Part shown: positions 13,268 to 25,190 of the stretch, piece by piece
How positions within the stretch are numbered: the stretch's first letter is position 1
Layout of the letters: every line of letters begins with the position of its first letter
Assembly (NCBI RefSeq): GCF_051106095.1
Contig: NC_135786.1
Span: 200,443,001-200,507,000 of the forward strand
From: Pogona vitticeps
Taxonomy: Eukaryota > Chordata > Lepidosauria > Squamata > Agamidae
Length of the DNA: 64,000 nt
Direction of reading: 5' to 3'
Notes under the pieces: model-generated
The model's database searches: none
What the model was told of the DNA's origin: nothing
Seen by the model: the letters and a program-made list of their open reading frames with translations, nothing else
Position numbers and translations under genes: made by a program

Positions 13268-13709
13268 TTACTCAAGTGTTAAAAGCATCAGGGGAGGCTT
13301 TTCTCTCAGTCCCCCCACCACCACCTTCACAGGCAAGTTTGGTGAGGACACGGGAGAAAGCCTTCTCTATCGCTGCTCCCAGACTTTGGAACACCCTCCC
13401 AGTGGAGGCCAGGCTGGCCCCATCTTTCCTGTCCTTCAGCAAGCAAATGAAGACTTTTTTTTTCTTCAGGCCAGCTTTCTCTTAGTGACCAGATGTTTAA
13501 GAGAGGGTTTTAATGGATTGTTGTCCCTTGTTACTTTGAATATTTTTTGTGTTTGTTTCCTGTTTTAGTGTGGTATTTGTTTCTTTTTTAAAATATAACT
13601 GTATAACTGTTTTTAGCTTTTTAATATTGTATTTTATCGATGTAAGCTACCTTGGGTCCTTTTTAATGAGAAAGGTGTGGTAAAAATATTTTAAATAAAT
13701 AAATAAAAA
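13268..13709 (+). mobile_element. L2/CR1-type LINE 3' end
   Basis: The translated sequence includes KAFSIAAPRLWNTLPVEARL followed by FSKQMKTFFFFRPAF, the typical C-terminal end of L2/CR1-type reverse-transcriptase ORFs. Next come TAAGCTACCTTGGGTCC and an AAATAAATAAATAAA tail. The copy is strongly 5'-truncated and sits between the two arms of the inverted ~140 bp repeat. Confidence 0.7.
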
Positions 13710-13744
13710 TATGAAACTTAGACCAGTCTAAGTTTCGTATTTTT
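13705..13744. repeat. Short palindrome between the satellite arms
   Basis: Two 19 bp arms (AAAAATATGAAACTTAGAC and its complement with one mismatch) are separated by 2 bp. They overlap the end of the LINE tail. Confidence 0.85.
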
Positions 13745-13974
13745 GAAAAGGTCATGAATAGCAACTTCTGAGCTGGTGAAAGCAAGTAGTTCACCAGTCC
13801 CATATAACTGGATGGGAGAAATACACCAAACCACCAACCTTCTTCAGGAACTACAGACACAAAAACATAGCTTGTGGCTCATATGCTTTCTGCCAGCCTT
13901 CTCAGGCCCATCATGTCAGCTTAGCCTGGAGAAGATTGAGAGGATATATGCTATTTTTCTGTGCTTTGAAGCTG

Positions 13975-14724
13975 TTGGTGCTTTGTTTCATTTCTCTCCT
14001 CTGATGGGTGATTTTTGTTGCTCTGTCCTACTCAACAGTCATTGTTCCAGGCTGTTTTAGCCTGTTCTTCTGCCCAGAACAGGCAATGGAATGTTGGTTC
14101 TGGAGAGGTTTGCTGGCTGGTTGCATTAGTCTCCTCCAGTTGGAAGGGACAGGGTGCTCTCATTGGGCAGTCCTACTCTGAAAACACTGTTGCAGGCTCC
14201 CTCACTCCCCATCAATTTTCTGCCTGCAATGTATACTGGAATATTGTTCATGGAGGTAGTTGCATTTCTTCCTCTGGTACAATGGGATGGGTGAATTTCA
14301 TTGGGCTGTCATATTATGCAGTTGCTGTTTGTAGTTGTTCATCACAATACTGATTTCTGCCTGGAATGGATATTGTAATATTGTTCCCATTTGTGTTTTA
14401 TGGCTGAGTTGGATGGAACGGATGGATTTTGTTGTGCTGTCCTACTTGCAAGTCACAGTTCTGATCTGTATTTCACAATATTGATTTTCTACCCAGAATG
14501 TGTACTACCATATTGTTTTTTTGGTGTGGAGCTCCATTTAGTCAAATGGGATGGGTTAATTTTATTGGGCTGTCCACCTAGAAGTTGTTGTCTGGTCTAT
14601 TTTTCACAATATCAATTTTCTACCCAAAACGGGTACTGGAATGTTGTTCCTGAGGATGAGTTGTACCTTGCTGTATCTACCATATCTTGTCACATATGTG
14701 TCATGAATTTGGTTAGTTTATCCT
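13975..14724 (+). repeat. Right arm of head-to-head ~140 bp tandem repeat
   Basis: At least five diverged units with landmarks near 13998, 14140, 14280, 14413 and 14546 (spacing 133-142 bp). The best preserved piece is GATGGGTGAATTTCATTGGG followed by CTGTC, then TTTTCTACCCA and TACTGGAAT. Orientation is opposite to the arm at 12770-13264. A BovB copy is inserted at its right edge. Confidence 0.72.
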
Positions 14725-14737
14725 ACTCTAATGGTGC

Positions 14738-16126
14738 TACATTCAATATGCCATCAAGTTTGGAAAACTCAACAGTGCCCAGAGGACTGGAACAGATTAG
14801 TCTACATCCCAATTCCAAAGAAGGGCAGTGCCAAAGAATGCTCCAACTACTGTACAATTGCACTCATTTCACACGCTAGCAAGGTTATGCTCAAAATCCT
14901 ACAAGATAGGCTTCAGCAGTATGAGGAATGAGAACTCCCAGAAGTATAAGCTGGATTTCAAAGGGGCAGAGGAACTCGAGACCAAATTGCTAACATGCGC
15001 TGGATTATGGAGAAAGCCAGAGAGTTCCAGAAAAAAACATCTACTTCCGCTTCTTTGACTATGCAAAAGCCTTTGACTGTGTGGACCACAGCAAACTATG
15101 GCAAGTCCTTAAAGAAATGGGAGCCTGACAACCTTATCTATCTCCTGAGAAACCTATACGTGGGACAGGAAGCCCCAGTTAGAACTAGATATGGAACAAC
15201 TGATTGGTTCAAAATTGGGAAAGGAGTACAACAAGGCTGTATATCGTCCCCATGCTTATTTAACTTATATGCAGAATACATCATGTGAAAGGCCAGACTG
15301 GAGGAATCCCAAACCGGAATTAAGATTGCCGGAAGATATATCAACGACCTCCGCTATGCAGATGATACCACTCTGATGGCAGAAAGTGAGGAGGAATTAA
15401 GGAACCTCTTAATGAGGGTGAAAGAGGAGAGTGCAAAAAATGGTCTGAAGCTCAACATCAAAAAAACTAAGATCATGACCACTGGTCCCATCACCTCCTG
15501 GCAAATAGAAGGGAAAGATATGGAGGCAGTGACAGATTTTACTTTCTTGGGCTCCGTGATCACTGCATATGTTGACATCAGCCACGAAATTAAAAGATGC
15601 CTGCTTCTTGGGAGGAAAGCGATGACAAACCTCGACAGCATCTTAGAAAGCAGAGACATCACCTTGCCAACAAAAGTCCGCATAGTCAAAGCTATGGTTT
15701 TTCCTGTCGTGATGTACGGAAATGAGAGCTGGACCATAAAAAAAGCTGACTGCCGAAGAATTGATGCTTTTGAACTGTGGTGCTGGAGGAGGCTCTTGAG
15801 AGTCCCCTGGACTGCAAGGAGAACAAACCTATCCATTTTGCAGGAAATCAACCCTGAGTGCTCACTGGAAGGACAGATCCTGAAGCTGAGGCTCCAATAC
15901 TTTGGCCATCTCATGAGAAGACTCCCTGGAAAAGACCCTGATGTTAGGAAAGTGTGAAGTCAGGAGGAGAAGGGGATGGCAGAGGACGAGATGGTTGGAC
16001 AGTGTCACCGAAGCTACCAACATGAATTTGACCCAACTCAGTTAGGCAGTGGAAGACAGGAGGGCCTGGCGTGCTCTGGTCCATGGGGTCACGAAGAGTC
16101 AGACACGACTAAACAACTAAACAACA
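14738..16126 (+). mobile_element. RTE-BovB LINE, 5'-truncated copy
   Basis: Several frames together carry RTE-BovB reverse transcriptase and C-terminal sequence: IPIPKKGSAKECSNY, DWFKIGKG, MAESEEELRNLLMRVKEESA, SWTIKKADCRRIDAFELWCW and LQYFGHLMRR. A BovB 3' end follows (GTCACGAAGAGTCAGACACG, then ACTAAACAACTAAACAAC). It lacks the 5' endonuclease region and has internal stops and frameshifts; the longest open stretch is 15376-15957. The target duplication is 13 bp with one mismatch: ACTCTAATGGTGC at 14725-14737 and ACTCTAATGCTGC at 16127-16139. BovB is known for horizontal transfer between squamates and ruminants. Confidence 0.92.
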
Positions 16127-18492
16127 ACTCTAATGCTGCCACTCAGGGCCATTTTGTCTCCTTCTTGTGCATTTTGAGTTAATGAAAAAGTAATATTGAT
16201 TGGTTTGAGGGCTAAAATTTTGTTTTAGTGTGCGTCCATCAAATCTCACTATTTTTGACATCATTTTTAAATTAAGTAGTCCCTGTTCTAGCACATTACA
16301 CTCCATCCCATCTTTTACCTATTCTCCACATTTAGCTAGAATGATTACTTGTAAAAGAGGATGTACCTTTTTTATCATTTACACTAAAACTGATTCCCCA
16401 CATATTCTGTAAAAATTAGTATATTTTATTACTTTAACTGGGAAGTTAGTTGGAAGCACATCACACAATGGCTAATATGTATTTGTGTCTTACTTTCTAG
16501 GATTCCTCAGAAAACAGAAAATGCTATACATTTTAAGCCATTTGTTTGCATCAGCGGAACTGAGTAAGACATGATTTCCATCAGTCATAGATTACTTGAT
16601 GTTGTTCATGAGCTAATTTGCAAAATAGTGCACTTCTGTTTATACACCTAAAACTCTTCCAGAACAGGAGGAATGTTGCCAAACACTTACGTAGGATATT
16701 TTTCTAAAGCATGATAGAGAATATGCTCTTCTTCTTGAGGCAGCAGACTTGAAGTAATGAAAAGAGAAAATAAAATTAAAACATTACCTTTCTTTGCAAG
16801 ATGTAAAGGGAAAATCAGAATATTTTAACTTTCACTTCCTTTATCACATAGCCATCAATAATGATCTAGACATAGATGTGTATGTACAGCATTGTGTTTA
16901 TTAATCTGAAAATCCTATGCTGTGGCAGGGGGAAATAACCAGATGCTGGGGTAGAGAAATATGTTGACCTTGTACAGTGGACTCTTTCCAACTGTTGAAT
17001 AACTTCAAGCAGCAAGAATGAGCTGATGTATTTACAAGGTGCTCTATTTATGGAGCTCTTACAGAGCTGAGCTGGCCTCTGTAGCATCTGTAGTGTGTCC
17101 TTGGTGGTTATGTACTCCTCTTAGCATATTTGCAACATCCCAGCTAAGTCATTCATTCATGATCAAGTGAATGATCATGATCACATATCCGAACCTCACC
17201 AATTATGCAGGCCTTGTTACCTGATCCAGTGTATCCATGGTGCAAACTCTGCCATGAGTCATAACATTAAATAGTAATAGGTCTCATTCATCAGATCCTT
17301 TCAAAGAACAATCTATACTTTAAAATGCTGACTGATTCTTAAGTGGCACGCTTAGACTTTGGTCTGCGTCACAGCACAACTCTCTGCCCTTCTCTACTAG
17401 AAGGAGAGAAAGTTCCTCCTGACAACTGTTTGAGGTTTACTACAAACACACAACTTTTGAAATCATTGCTTTCCTCACTACTTTTTATATGAGTGTTACA
17501 CACAGAAAATGGAATCTAAAGTTAGATTTCCCACATTAATAACCAGCAGCTACTCGGCATCGTTTTTCTGTGTGAACGTTAATGTAGACAGTGGCAATAC
17601 ATCCATATCTCTAGTCAGAGAGCAGGACAGAAAGTAGTCAAGGACAACTGTAAGGAAGACCAAAGTAAGTGGGTAGATTGATGTGGTTGATCAGATATAT
17701 CCCAAGAATTCAAACTATTAGTTAAATAATGTTTTAATTGATAAGATTGAATATAATTTAAGAAAATTTGCATTCTGGCTACAATAATTTTAATTAAATT
17801 CTAAAATATCAATTTCTGTGATATCCTCACCTTTGAAGCATTCTTATGTATTGAGAGTAGTGGCCTGCTACTAGGTGGACAGAGTATACATTCAAAAATA
17901 ATTATATGTATTTGGCTAATGCTGGGAATGTGAAGACCTCTAGCTAGGTTACTCAGTTGTGTACGGTTCAACAGACGAGCTTCAAATTTGTTGCATAGCA
18001 TTATTAAAAAATAAATTATTTCCTAACAGAAAATGCTTTTCTGCCATAAGAGCAGGAATGAAAACTGTATCACCTCGGTAACGGCATGCAGATCCTAAAA
18101 GCCTATGGCTGAAATTCTTTTTGAAATTCTATAAAAATAGAATCCAGTTGCTGAAAATAGCAATGGCATTTTGTTGACTGAAAAACAAGGAGATGGAGCC
18201 TGCCCCAGATTTCCTGATCGCCATGTTAGTTTTCTGAAAATGGCTATGAGAAATATAGAATGGAATACCATGGAGTAACATACCCATAGTAATACATTCA
18301 TTTTAAATATATTCACCTTATTCCAGATAGTCAGTATAGTTGATGTCCATCTACCCAGATCAAATATGTACCATTCAACAATACAGAGAGATTCGTCTTA
18401 AACATGTGTGTGGTATACTAAGGAACAAAATATAGATATTTTGATATTCTGATAGCGTCTGCTCACCAACAAAACTGCTAGCTGGCAAACAA

Positions 18493-18825
18493 CCTAGAGT
18501 TGGCTGGATAACTTAGTGAGTTAGGAGAAGTCAGGAGTTCAATCCCCCACTGTGTCTCCTTGGAGAACAGCCAGCCTGTGTAGACTTGGACAAGCTGCAT
18601 AGTCCCAGAGCAGTGGTCCCTAACCTTGGGCCTCCAGATGTTCTTGGACTTCAACTCCCAGAAATCCTGGCCAGCAGAGGTGGTGGTGAAGGCTTCTGGG
18701 AGTTGTAGTCCAAGAACATCTAGAGGCCCAGGGTTGGGGACCACTGTCTCAGAGCACCCCCAGAAGAAGGGAATAGTAAATCACTTCTGCATGTTCCCTA
18801 CCTAGAAAGACCTGGAAATGGTCAA
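18493..18825 (+). mobile_element. Sauria-type SINE split by an hAT MITE
   Basis: The left part has GGAGTTCAATCCCCCACTG and AGCCTGTGTAGACTTGGAC; the right part has CCAGAAGAAGGGAATAGTAA and ATGTTCCCTACC. The order matches the SINE at 11329-11540, with a 136 bp insertion at 18611-18746. The tail is degenerate. Confidence 0.65.
18611..18746. mobile_element. hAT-type palindromic MITE inside a SINE
   Basis: The inverted ends are CAGTGGTCCCTAACC and GGTTGGGGACCACTG, and the long internal inverted repeat is GATGTTCTTGGACTTCAACT / AGTTGTAGTCCAAGAACATC. The flanking 8 bp copies TCCCAGAG (18603-18610) and TCTCAGAG (18747-18754) differ at one base, as expected for an hAT target duplication. Confidence 0.85.
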
Positions 18826-18929
18826 CATAATAAGAATTTATTTGATGGCATTCAGTTATTATTAAACAATCTAGGTAAGGCAATAGACAGAAGAAAGGAA
18901 ACAAGTAACAGATTATGGAGGGAAGATAC

Positions 18930-19965
18930 ACTTCTATGGTGGTGACATGCAAAGTGTATGAAATGTTTGTCTTTGTGCCTGAGAACAACATGGTGTACAC
19001 ATGCAGCATGTGCAAACTGATTGCAGCATTGGAAGAAAGAGTGAGAAAACAGGAGCAGCAAGTGGCTTAGGTTTCTAAAAGGGGAAGACGCCACTCTCAA
19101 GCAGCAGCAGCCAGAGGATGCACTGGAGGTGGAATAGCAACAAGACAAAGCAGGGGAGGAGAATGCTGAGGAGAGAATGAACATAGTGGAGGAATCACCG
19201 TGGAAAAGAGTCACAGGAGCAAAAAAATAGACACTTTTCATCAGTGGAACTACAAAACCACTTTCAGATTTTTGAAGAGGAGTTTGGCAGACAACATGTA
19301 AAGGAAGACATACAGGAGACCCTGCAGGAGGACATAAAAGAGGCTGAAGCTCAGCTAAGCAGTCATTGAACCTACACCTACTGAAAGAAGAATAGAGTGT
19401 GGGATTGAAACTGAAATATGATGGGAAGATCCCTGGAGGATGAATTAGGGACGTCATAGAAGCATTACCATTGCTGATAAAACCCATGGATGCAGACTAG
19501 AGATGGGGGTATTTGTATTTGTATACGAATACCCCCACACAGCTAGACATAATGAGACTGTTCACTCATGCGTCTGCCACCATGAGCGGTTCCACTCTCC
19601 CTTCCAATCGCTCCGGAGCTCCCGTTTGGCTATCCACTCGTCAGACTGGCAGGGAGACTCATCTTCTCTCCTTCTGCCAGTGGTGGATAGCTGACCAGTA
19701 ACTCCAAAGCAATTGGAAGAGCCAGCGTTGGCAGCAGATACGCGAGTGGGAGTTACGTCCAGCTGTGTATTCAAATATGAATACCCCTGTCTCTAATGCA
19801 GACCCTTTTCTTCTCATCCATGTAGAAACGAATGACACAGCCAAGAGGAGTTATGACAAAATCACATCAGACTTTGAAGCTCTGGGAAGGAAACTTAAGG
19901 ACTTCAGGGTCCAGAAAGTCTTCCCATCCCAGCAGAGATTTTGTTGGAAAATAAAATAAGGAACA
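18930..19965 (+). mobile_element. CR1-type LINE ORF1 relic
   Basis: A disrupted frame gives VYTCSMCKLIAALEERVRKQ (a CxxC motif, then a heptad-like stretch). Further on, after the inserted element at 19498-19795, it gives LLIHVETNDTAKRSYDKIT and LGRKLKDFRVQKVF. IHVGTNDTA is a hallmark of the esterase-like domain of CR1 ORF1, so the relic joins the zinc-finger-like start and esterase-like end of one ORF1. It contains several stops and is dead. No reverse transcriptase follows. Confidence 0.72.
19498..19795. mobile_element. hAT-type nonautonomous element, 298 bp
   Basis: The terminal inverted repeats are TAGAGATGGGGGTATT and the complement of TAGAGACAGGGGTATT. The ends are flanked by a perfect 8 bp duplication ATGCAGAC (19490-19497 and 19796-19803). 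Subterminal inverted sequence includes CAGCTAGAC / GTCCAGCTG. No transposase is encoded. It is inserted in the CR1 ORF1 relic. Confidence 0.88.
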
Positions 19966-20730
19966 ATTAAATTCCTAGTGAATGAATCATATAGTTTTGT
20001 GAAGAAAAAGAAGTTGTGATTAACAACACCACATTTAAATCCCTGCTAAGGAGATTATAAACATGGAAATCTCTATAAGGTAGCACTTACAAAATATTGA
20101 CTATACAGTATATTGTCTACCCCCTGCTTCCCTTTCAAGTTACAAAGTGTCAAACGTGTTGTGGTGCAATGTGTAATAATCCATCTTTGGCTTGTAGGGA
20201 CCATGACAGTCCTTCCTGAGCCCATTCCTGAAGCTTTTGCCCAGTTCCAAACCCGGATAAAGGCATCCTTGCATGATGAGATGTCTAAGGGAAGCATTAT
20301 CTTTGCATTATCCTAAGAATAATGTTTGATAAAGTACGATTGTTGCCGGAAATGTCTAAAACTTGGGTTTTCATTGATAAATTTGTTTTGAGCCACTTAG
20401 GGCCTGTTCCCACTGCCAGAATAAACCAGCAGAGGGATTGTTTTGTTTTTTTAATTAAGGCTAAAGTCAGGTGGACTTTAGCCCAAATCCAACATTTTTG
20501 TGGCAGTATGTGTATCCTCATCACCACTGCCTCTTCCTCCTTGGGCTACCTGCTGCTGCCACTACTGTCTTTGTCTCTGCTCAGGTGGCTCTCTCCTCTG
20601 GGATGTGGGAGCAGTGAGGAGAACGGAAGGGGAGGACTAGTAGGACGAGAGGGGTGGGAAGGGAAATAATGGGCAAGGGGTGAAGGTGGAAGTGCACAGG
20701 TGTCTCCTAGCAAGAGCACAGACTACGTGT

Positions 20731-21074
20731 CGTTCAGCTGCCACCAGTTGATTATATCAACGTTATTCACTATTAATAATACAGGTCAAGGCCATGTGTC
20801 ATTTTAAATACAACCAAATTGAAATTGTTTATTGTTACAGATGTTGATAGAACAAACAATGTTAACTCTTAAACAAACTTCCTCCTTTATCCACTCTCAA
20901 CCACCACTCTCCCACCCAAACTCCAAAACCCTTCAACTCTCTAAACTCTCAATCTAATCTAAAACTCTCATTCCTCTTGCTTAGACTCCTATATCTCATG
21001 ACTCCACCCCTCCAGCACTCCTATTGGTTTATGCAGATATCATATTAATATTCATGACCTGGGTGGATGCCACA
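20731..21074 (-). mobile_element. LTR-like block, same family as 57483-57835
   Basis: On the minus strand it begins TGTGGCATCC and runs through CCCAGGTCATGAATATT, a purine-rich middle and AACAATAAACAATTTC to AATCAACTGGTGGCAG. That order matches the solo LTR at 57483-57835. It is diverged and looks old; I found no clear target duplication, so the ends are approximate. No internal coding region is visible. Confidence 0.6.
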
Positions 21075-21325
21075 ACAGGGGTGGGTGAGTGGGCAAGTGA
21101 GGTGGTGGGGGAGGCTGTATGAGAGTAGTATGAGCAATCAGGTGGGCAAGCGGGTCTGTGAGAGAGCAAAGGGACAACTGGGCAGGCAAATGGTTGATCA
21201 TGTGGGGCCAGGGGGCGAACGAGTGAAAGGGATAGCCAGGCAGACGACAGGCAATTGGGTGAGTGAGGAGGGGGCAACCAGACAGGAGGAAGGGCAAGCA
21301 GAGGTGAATGAGTGGGCACCAGCTT
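21064..21325 (+). repeat. Degenerate G-rich minisatellite
   Basis: Imperfect repeats of GTGAGTGGGCAAG / GGGCAAGCGGGT type continue to about 21325 without a fixed period. They directly abut the LTR-like block. Open frames on both strands here are low-complexity artefacts. Confidence 0.6.
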
Positions 21326-22699
21326 TTTAAAATTATCACTTCTATCTGGTATAGCACTGTGTCAAATGGCAGAAACTTTTTAAACAGCGGATAGGGTGTT
21401 CGCAAATTGATTCATAAATGAATCACTTCCACATCCGCCCCAAAATAAATGGGAAAACTCCGTCCCTCTACAGTGCTTTGCACATGAACGTACCTCATGT
21501 GTACGCTAAAATCTACAGTAAGTCTTTTTTAAAAAAGGAGAACCTAGTACAACAGTAAGTTTGACTGTCAGTGGAGTTGAGCCCTAAAACAGATTAAACT
21601 GTAATGAAGTGTGGCGTTCTCAGCTCAGCCCAAAGGAACTTCCATACCGAACTCAGGAAGAGTTTCTTAGAGGTCTCCTTTCTTCTTCTTTTTCTTCTTT
21701 TTTTTTATAAAAAGGCTTCTCCATTAGTATAAGGTCCCTAAAGTACTGTATGCTTGACTTTATATCCTTCAGGGAACATACCCAGCCTACACACAAATCA
21801 GAACACTGAATTCATTTGCTCAGGACTATTTTTGGAATCGTTAAGGTTATGTGAAATAAACAGCATTACATTATCCTTTTGCCACATCACTCTAATTGTA
21901 ACAGAATGAAAATCTATTTTGGTAAGACATTCAGTCCCCATGGGTGCGAAAGGTTCACAGGCAACCACCTCTCTGAGAATTGAAGAGCTAATCTTATGAT
22001 GGATGGAGTTTGCTGGTGCATATTTTACCTGCCTCCAGTTGTGTAGTTGAACAATTCAATGCAGAAGAAAAGAATTCCAGTTGGCTGCTAGAGAATTAAA
22101 AATAGGCATAAGGAAAAGAATATTTGAGCTTGTAGCTGTATTGTTATGATAAAAATTGACAGCTGTGGGAAGTTTGGTGCAAGAATGATACCACAATACA
22201 GAATGAACTTTAAGAAAGTTGGGGTTATTTTAAAATATATTTTTTAAAGTTTTTAAGTAAAATCCAAACATGAAGACTTCCATTCTGTCTAAATACTGAA
22301 TATTGTTCTCTATCACATTCTGTATTTTTTAAAATTTATCCCAGTATCTTGATTCAAATCCCCATCCCTATAATCTTTCCTTACTTAATGGAAAATGATT
22401 TTTTTTAAAAAAAAATACTGGATACTGAAAAGTAGTTCCTGGCCATTAAATCTATCATTTAAGCATTATATGTTTATCAGATAATGCATATTATCATGGA
22501 GATCACAGAAATTTGACAGAATTGAGTTCCATTGTGTGCCTAAATTCAGTGCCATGCTGATGCTGTGGTGCCAGCACAAAAGAACTTCCTTTTTAAAAGG
22601 GTGAGCAAAATATAGTCTACCTGTGGGCTGCATGGAGGGCCCCAGTGGCATTTCAGCAGCCACCCCAAAGCCCTTCCCATTTCCACCATTAAAACAACA

Positions 22700-23180
22700 A
22701 ATTTATTTCATTTTATAAAGTGTCTATTTCTACTCCTAGAGGTTTCAATTCAGTTCCTTTATGACAATCAACAGGTCAGACATAAACCAGTAAGAGAACT
22801 ACACAACAATGGGAATTACTAAATACAAATTAAAAAGACATTGTGTATAATTAACCCTTAAAATAGAAATTTTATAAGACAATAATAATTTTTTTAAAAA
22901 ATTATGGTACTATTTCTCACCAGCAAGCTAATGCTGCTGCACAAATGTTGGCTATTTTAATCGGTATCAATGGGCACTGGTTTGCCAGCGGATAGCATAT
23001 ATATCGTTCGTCATGTCTTCCATGGGTGCTTTGCAAATCTGGATAAATAAAAATGTGATAGAAACCACTATAAAAGGAGCAATAGAACAGTAGATGCCCT
23101 ACCATCTCCACCATACGAGCCTCACATGGGCATAAGCATGCATCATAAGGAACATTCTTGTATCTGCCTTCCAACAGAAT
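22700..23180 (-). mobile_element. LINE C-terminal fragment, CPCE...HLLFYC type
   Basis: The minus-strand frame at 22917-23174 reads YKNVPYDACLCPCEARMVEM then VGHLLFYCSFY and KIANICAAAL. This resembles the cysteine-rich C-terminal end (CPC...HVLLxCPFY...VAKFC) seen in many reptile LINE fragments. It is followed on the minus strand by an AT-rich 3' UTR with AATAAA-like sequence near 22710. The clade is not resolved. Confidence 0.5.
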
Positions 23181-23634
23181 TTTCCATATTTAAATATTTT
23201 ATTTTTAAACTACAAGGAAAAGGGTAGAGAATACAAAAGGTAAAAGGAAGTGGAAGGGATGGGGAAAGGGTTTTAAGGATAGAAGAACACAAAGTATACA
23301 ATCATCCAATCTATTCATATTAAGTATACAAGCATCTAATCTATTCATTTTTCAATGCAAAAAAAACCCTTTATACTCTTTTTTTACTGTTTGATTATCC
23401 TCTAAATATCAGCTTATATTCATGTTTTAGTTTAAATCTAAGTTATTCCAACTCTATCAGGACCTTCCAACAGAATTGAGGGTAATAAATTAAACTTTGC
23501 TACTCCCAGAGGCCTTCAAGAGTGGTGACTTCCACATTAGAGAAGTGTAAGTCACTCAAGCCCCCCACCAACACAAAAAAAATCGGAAGTGCACATTTGT
23601 TCTCGGGGGGGGGAATGCCCATCTCCAGTCATCA

Positions 23635-23990
23635 TTCATTCATTTGATTTTACTGTTTATGCCCCCTTTTTTTTTCAAAAGAGGACCCAAGATGGTTAAC
23701 CGGATGGAAACAAAGCATATTAAATGCTACCAATGTAGCAAATTATTAAATATTGAGAAATTAAGCAGATCTCATATTAAAAACTGTTTGAACAATTTTA
23801 AAAATGTACTAAAAAAATAAAAGATATACACCCCCTTTTTAAAAAAACCTCATAGGCAGCCAGTTACTGGAGAAAGGAATGCCTGAAGAGAAAGCTCTTT
23901 ACCTGCTTGCAGATGGACAGCAAAGAGGGGGCCAGCTTGGCCTTTCATGGGAGAGAGTTCCCAACAGTGCCACCCCAAAAAGTTGGAGAA
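23635..23990 (-). mobile_element. L2/CR1-type LINE 3' end, reverse orientation
   Basis: On the minus strand a degenerate coding end (AACTCTCTCCCATGAAAGGC, CCAAGCTGGCCCCC) parallels 'RLWNTLPVEARLAPS' at 13268-13709. It is followed by GTTAACCATCTTGGGTCC, matching TAAGCTACCTTGGGTCC there. Highly diverged. Confidence 0.55.
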
Positions 23991-24653
23991 CATTTCTGAA
24001 TTGATATGGATAGTATTATATTGATAGCGGCTCCGTTATATGAGACAAATGCAAATTTGGTTCACCTTTAGTACAAGTCAAGGTACAGGTTCAGCAAAAT
24101 CATATTGTAAAAATCTTATTGCATTCTATCACTTGAGATGAAGTCAAATAATTATATTTCTCCACAGAAGAGAATGGACAGTTCCAATGGTGTTAGGAAA
24201 GAAAAAGTCCTGGAGGGCAAATATTGGGTGGCAGCAGTAGAGGAAGTAGATCATTTTTCATAGACAACAAGGACATGCAAGCTAACTTTTATTAGCACAA
24301 TGCAGAAGAAGGCAATGCTAAACAATTAACGAATATTTCTTACCTTAGAAATTCTATGGTGAGACAAGCCAAATGAAGCAACCATATAACTTAATAGAGG
24401 AATAGTCAGCAAAACTCAGCATCATCATTCCGGGTCCTCTTTTTCCAGGCTAAAATCTGGTGTGTGGCTAAAAGAATATGTTTCCACAAACCTTATTTAA
24501 ACATTCTTGCTTTCTAAGAGTCAAGCTTTCACAGTTACAGAGCACTTTCACCTTGGAATTACTGTACACTAAAAAATAAACTAAATGAAATACAAATATA
24601 ATGTTACAGTACAGAATCTATTTTTCACAACGTCTGCCAAAAATGTACATTTT

Positions 24654-24883
24654 GGTTGTTGTGGGTTTTTCGGGCTCTTCGACCGTGTTCTGAAGGTTGT
24701 TCTTCCTACTGTTTCACCAGTCTCTGTGGCCGGCATCTTCAGAGGATAGCACTCTGTCCTCTGAAGATGCCGGCCACAGAGACTGGCGAAACGTTAGGAA
24801 GAACAACCTTCAGAACACGGTCGAAGAGCCCGAAAAACCCACAACAACTATTAGATCCCGGCCGTGAAAGCCTTCCCGAATAC
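24654..24883 (+). mobile_element. Hairpin element with 12 bp target duplication (Penelope-like?)
   Basis: Two ~92 bp arms (about 24655-24746 and 24757-24848) are near-perfect inverted repeats: the left runs from GTTGTTGTGGGTTTTTCGGG to GCATCTTCAGAGGA, the right is its complement with about three differences. A single-copy end (ATTAGATCCCGGCCGTGAAA) follows the right arm. AATGTACATTTT flanks both sides (24642-24653 and 24884-24895). Copies with an inverted partial 5' end are typical of Penelope-like elements, but I assign the family only tentatively. Confidence 0.65.
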
Positions 24884-25190
24884 AATGTACATTTTCTTGT
24901 GTTGTGGCATTGTAAAATTCTACACACTTTCAGCTGCAATAGGCTGTGCTCAACCAGTTGATGTTCACACCAGGAAGGTTACGTAACATTGAAAGAGGAG
25001 GCAGTGGCCCATCCTTGTATCCTGCTCCTGGAGACACCATATGATTAACAGATGAAGTGTTGATCATTTTGTGATCCTCTTTGCTCTTTTCTCCCCAGCT
25101 CTGGCCCTATTATTAGACACAGTGGGGCATCCACCATGGGTAACAGATTTCTGGGTCTCAGTGAAAGCCAGAAACCTCTACCTGTAAGGT

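Noticed and set aside
21029-21405. Pro/Leu-rich frames of 96-117 codons
   Set aside because: Low-complexity G-rich minisatellite next to an LTR-like block.
24656-24961. 101-codon frame as a coding gene
   Set aside because: Lies across the hairpin element; both arms give open frames because of their composition.
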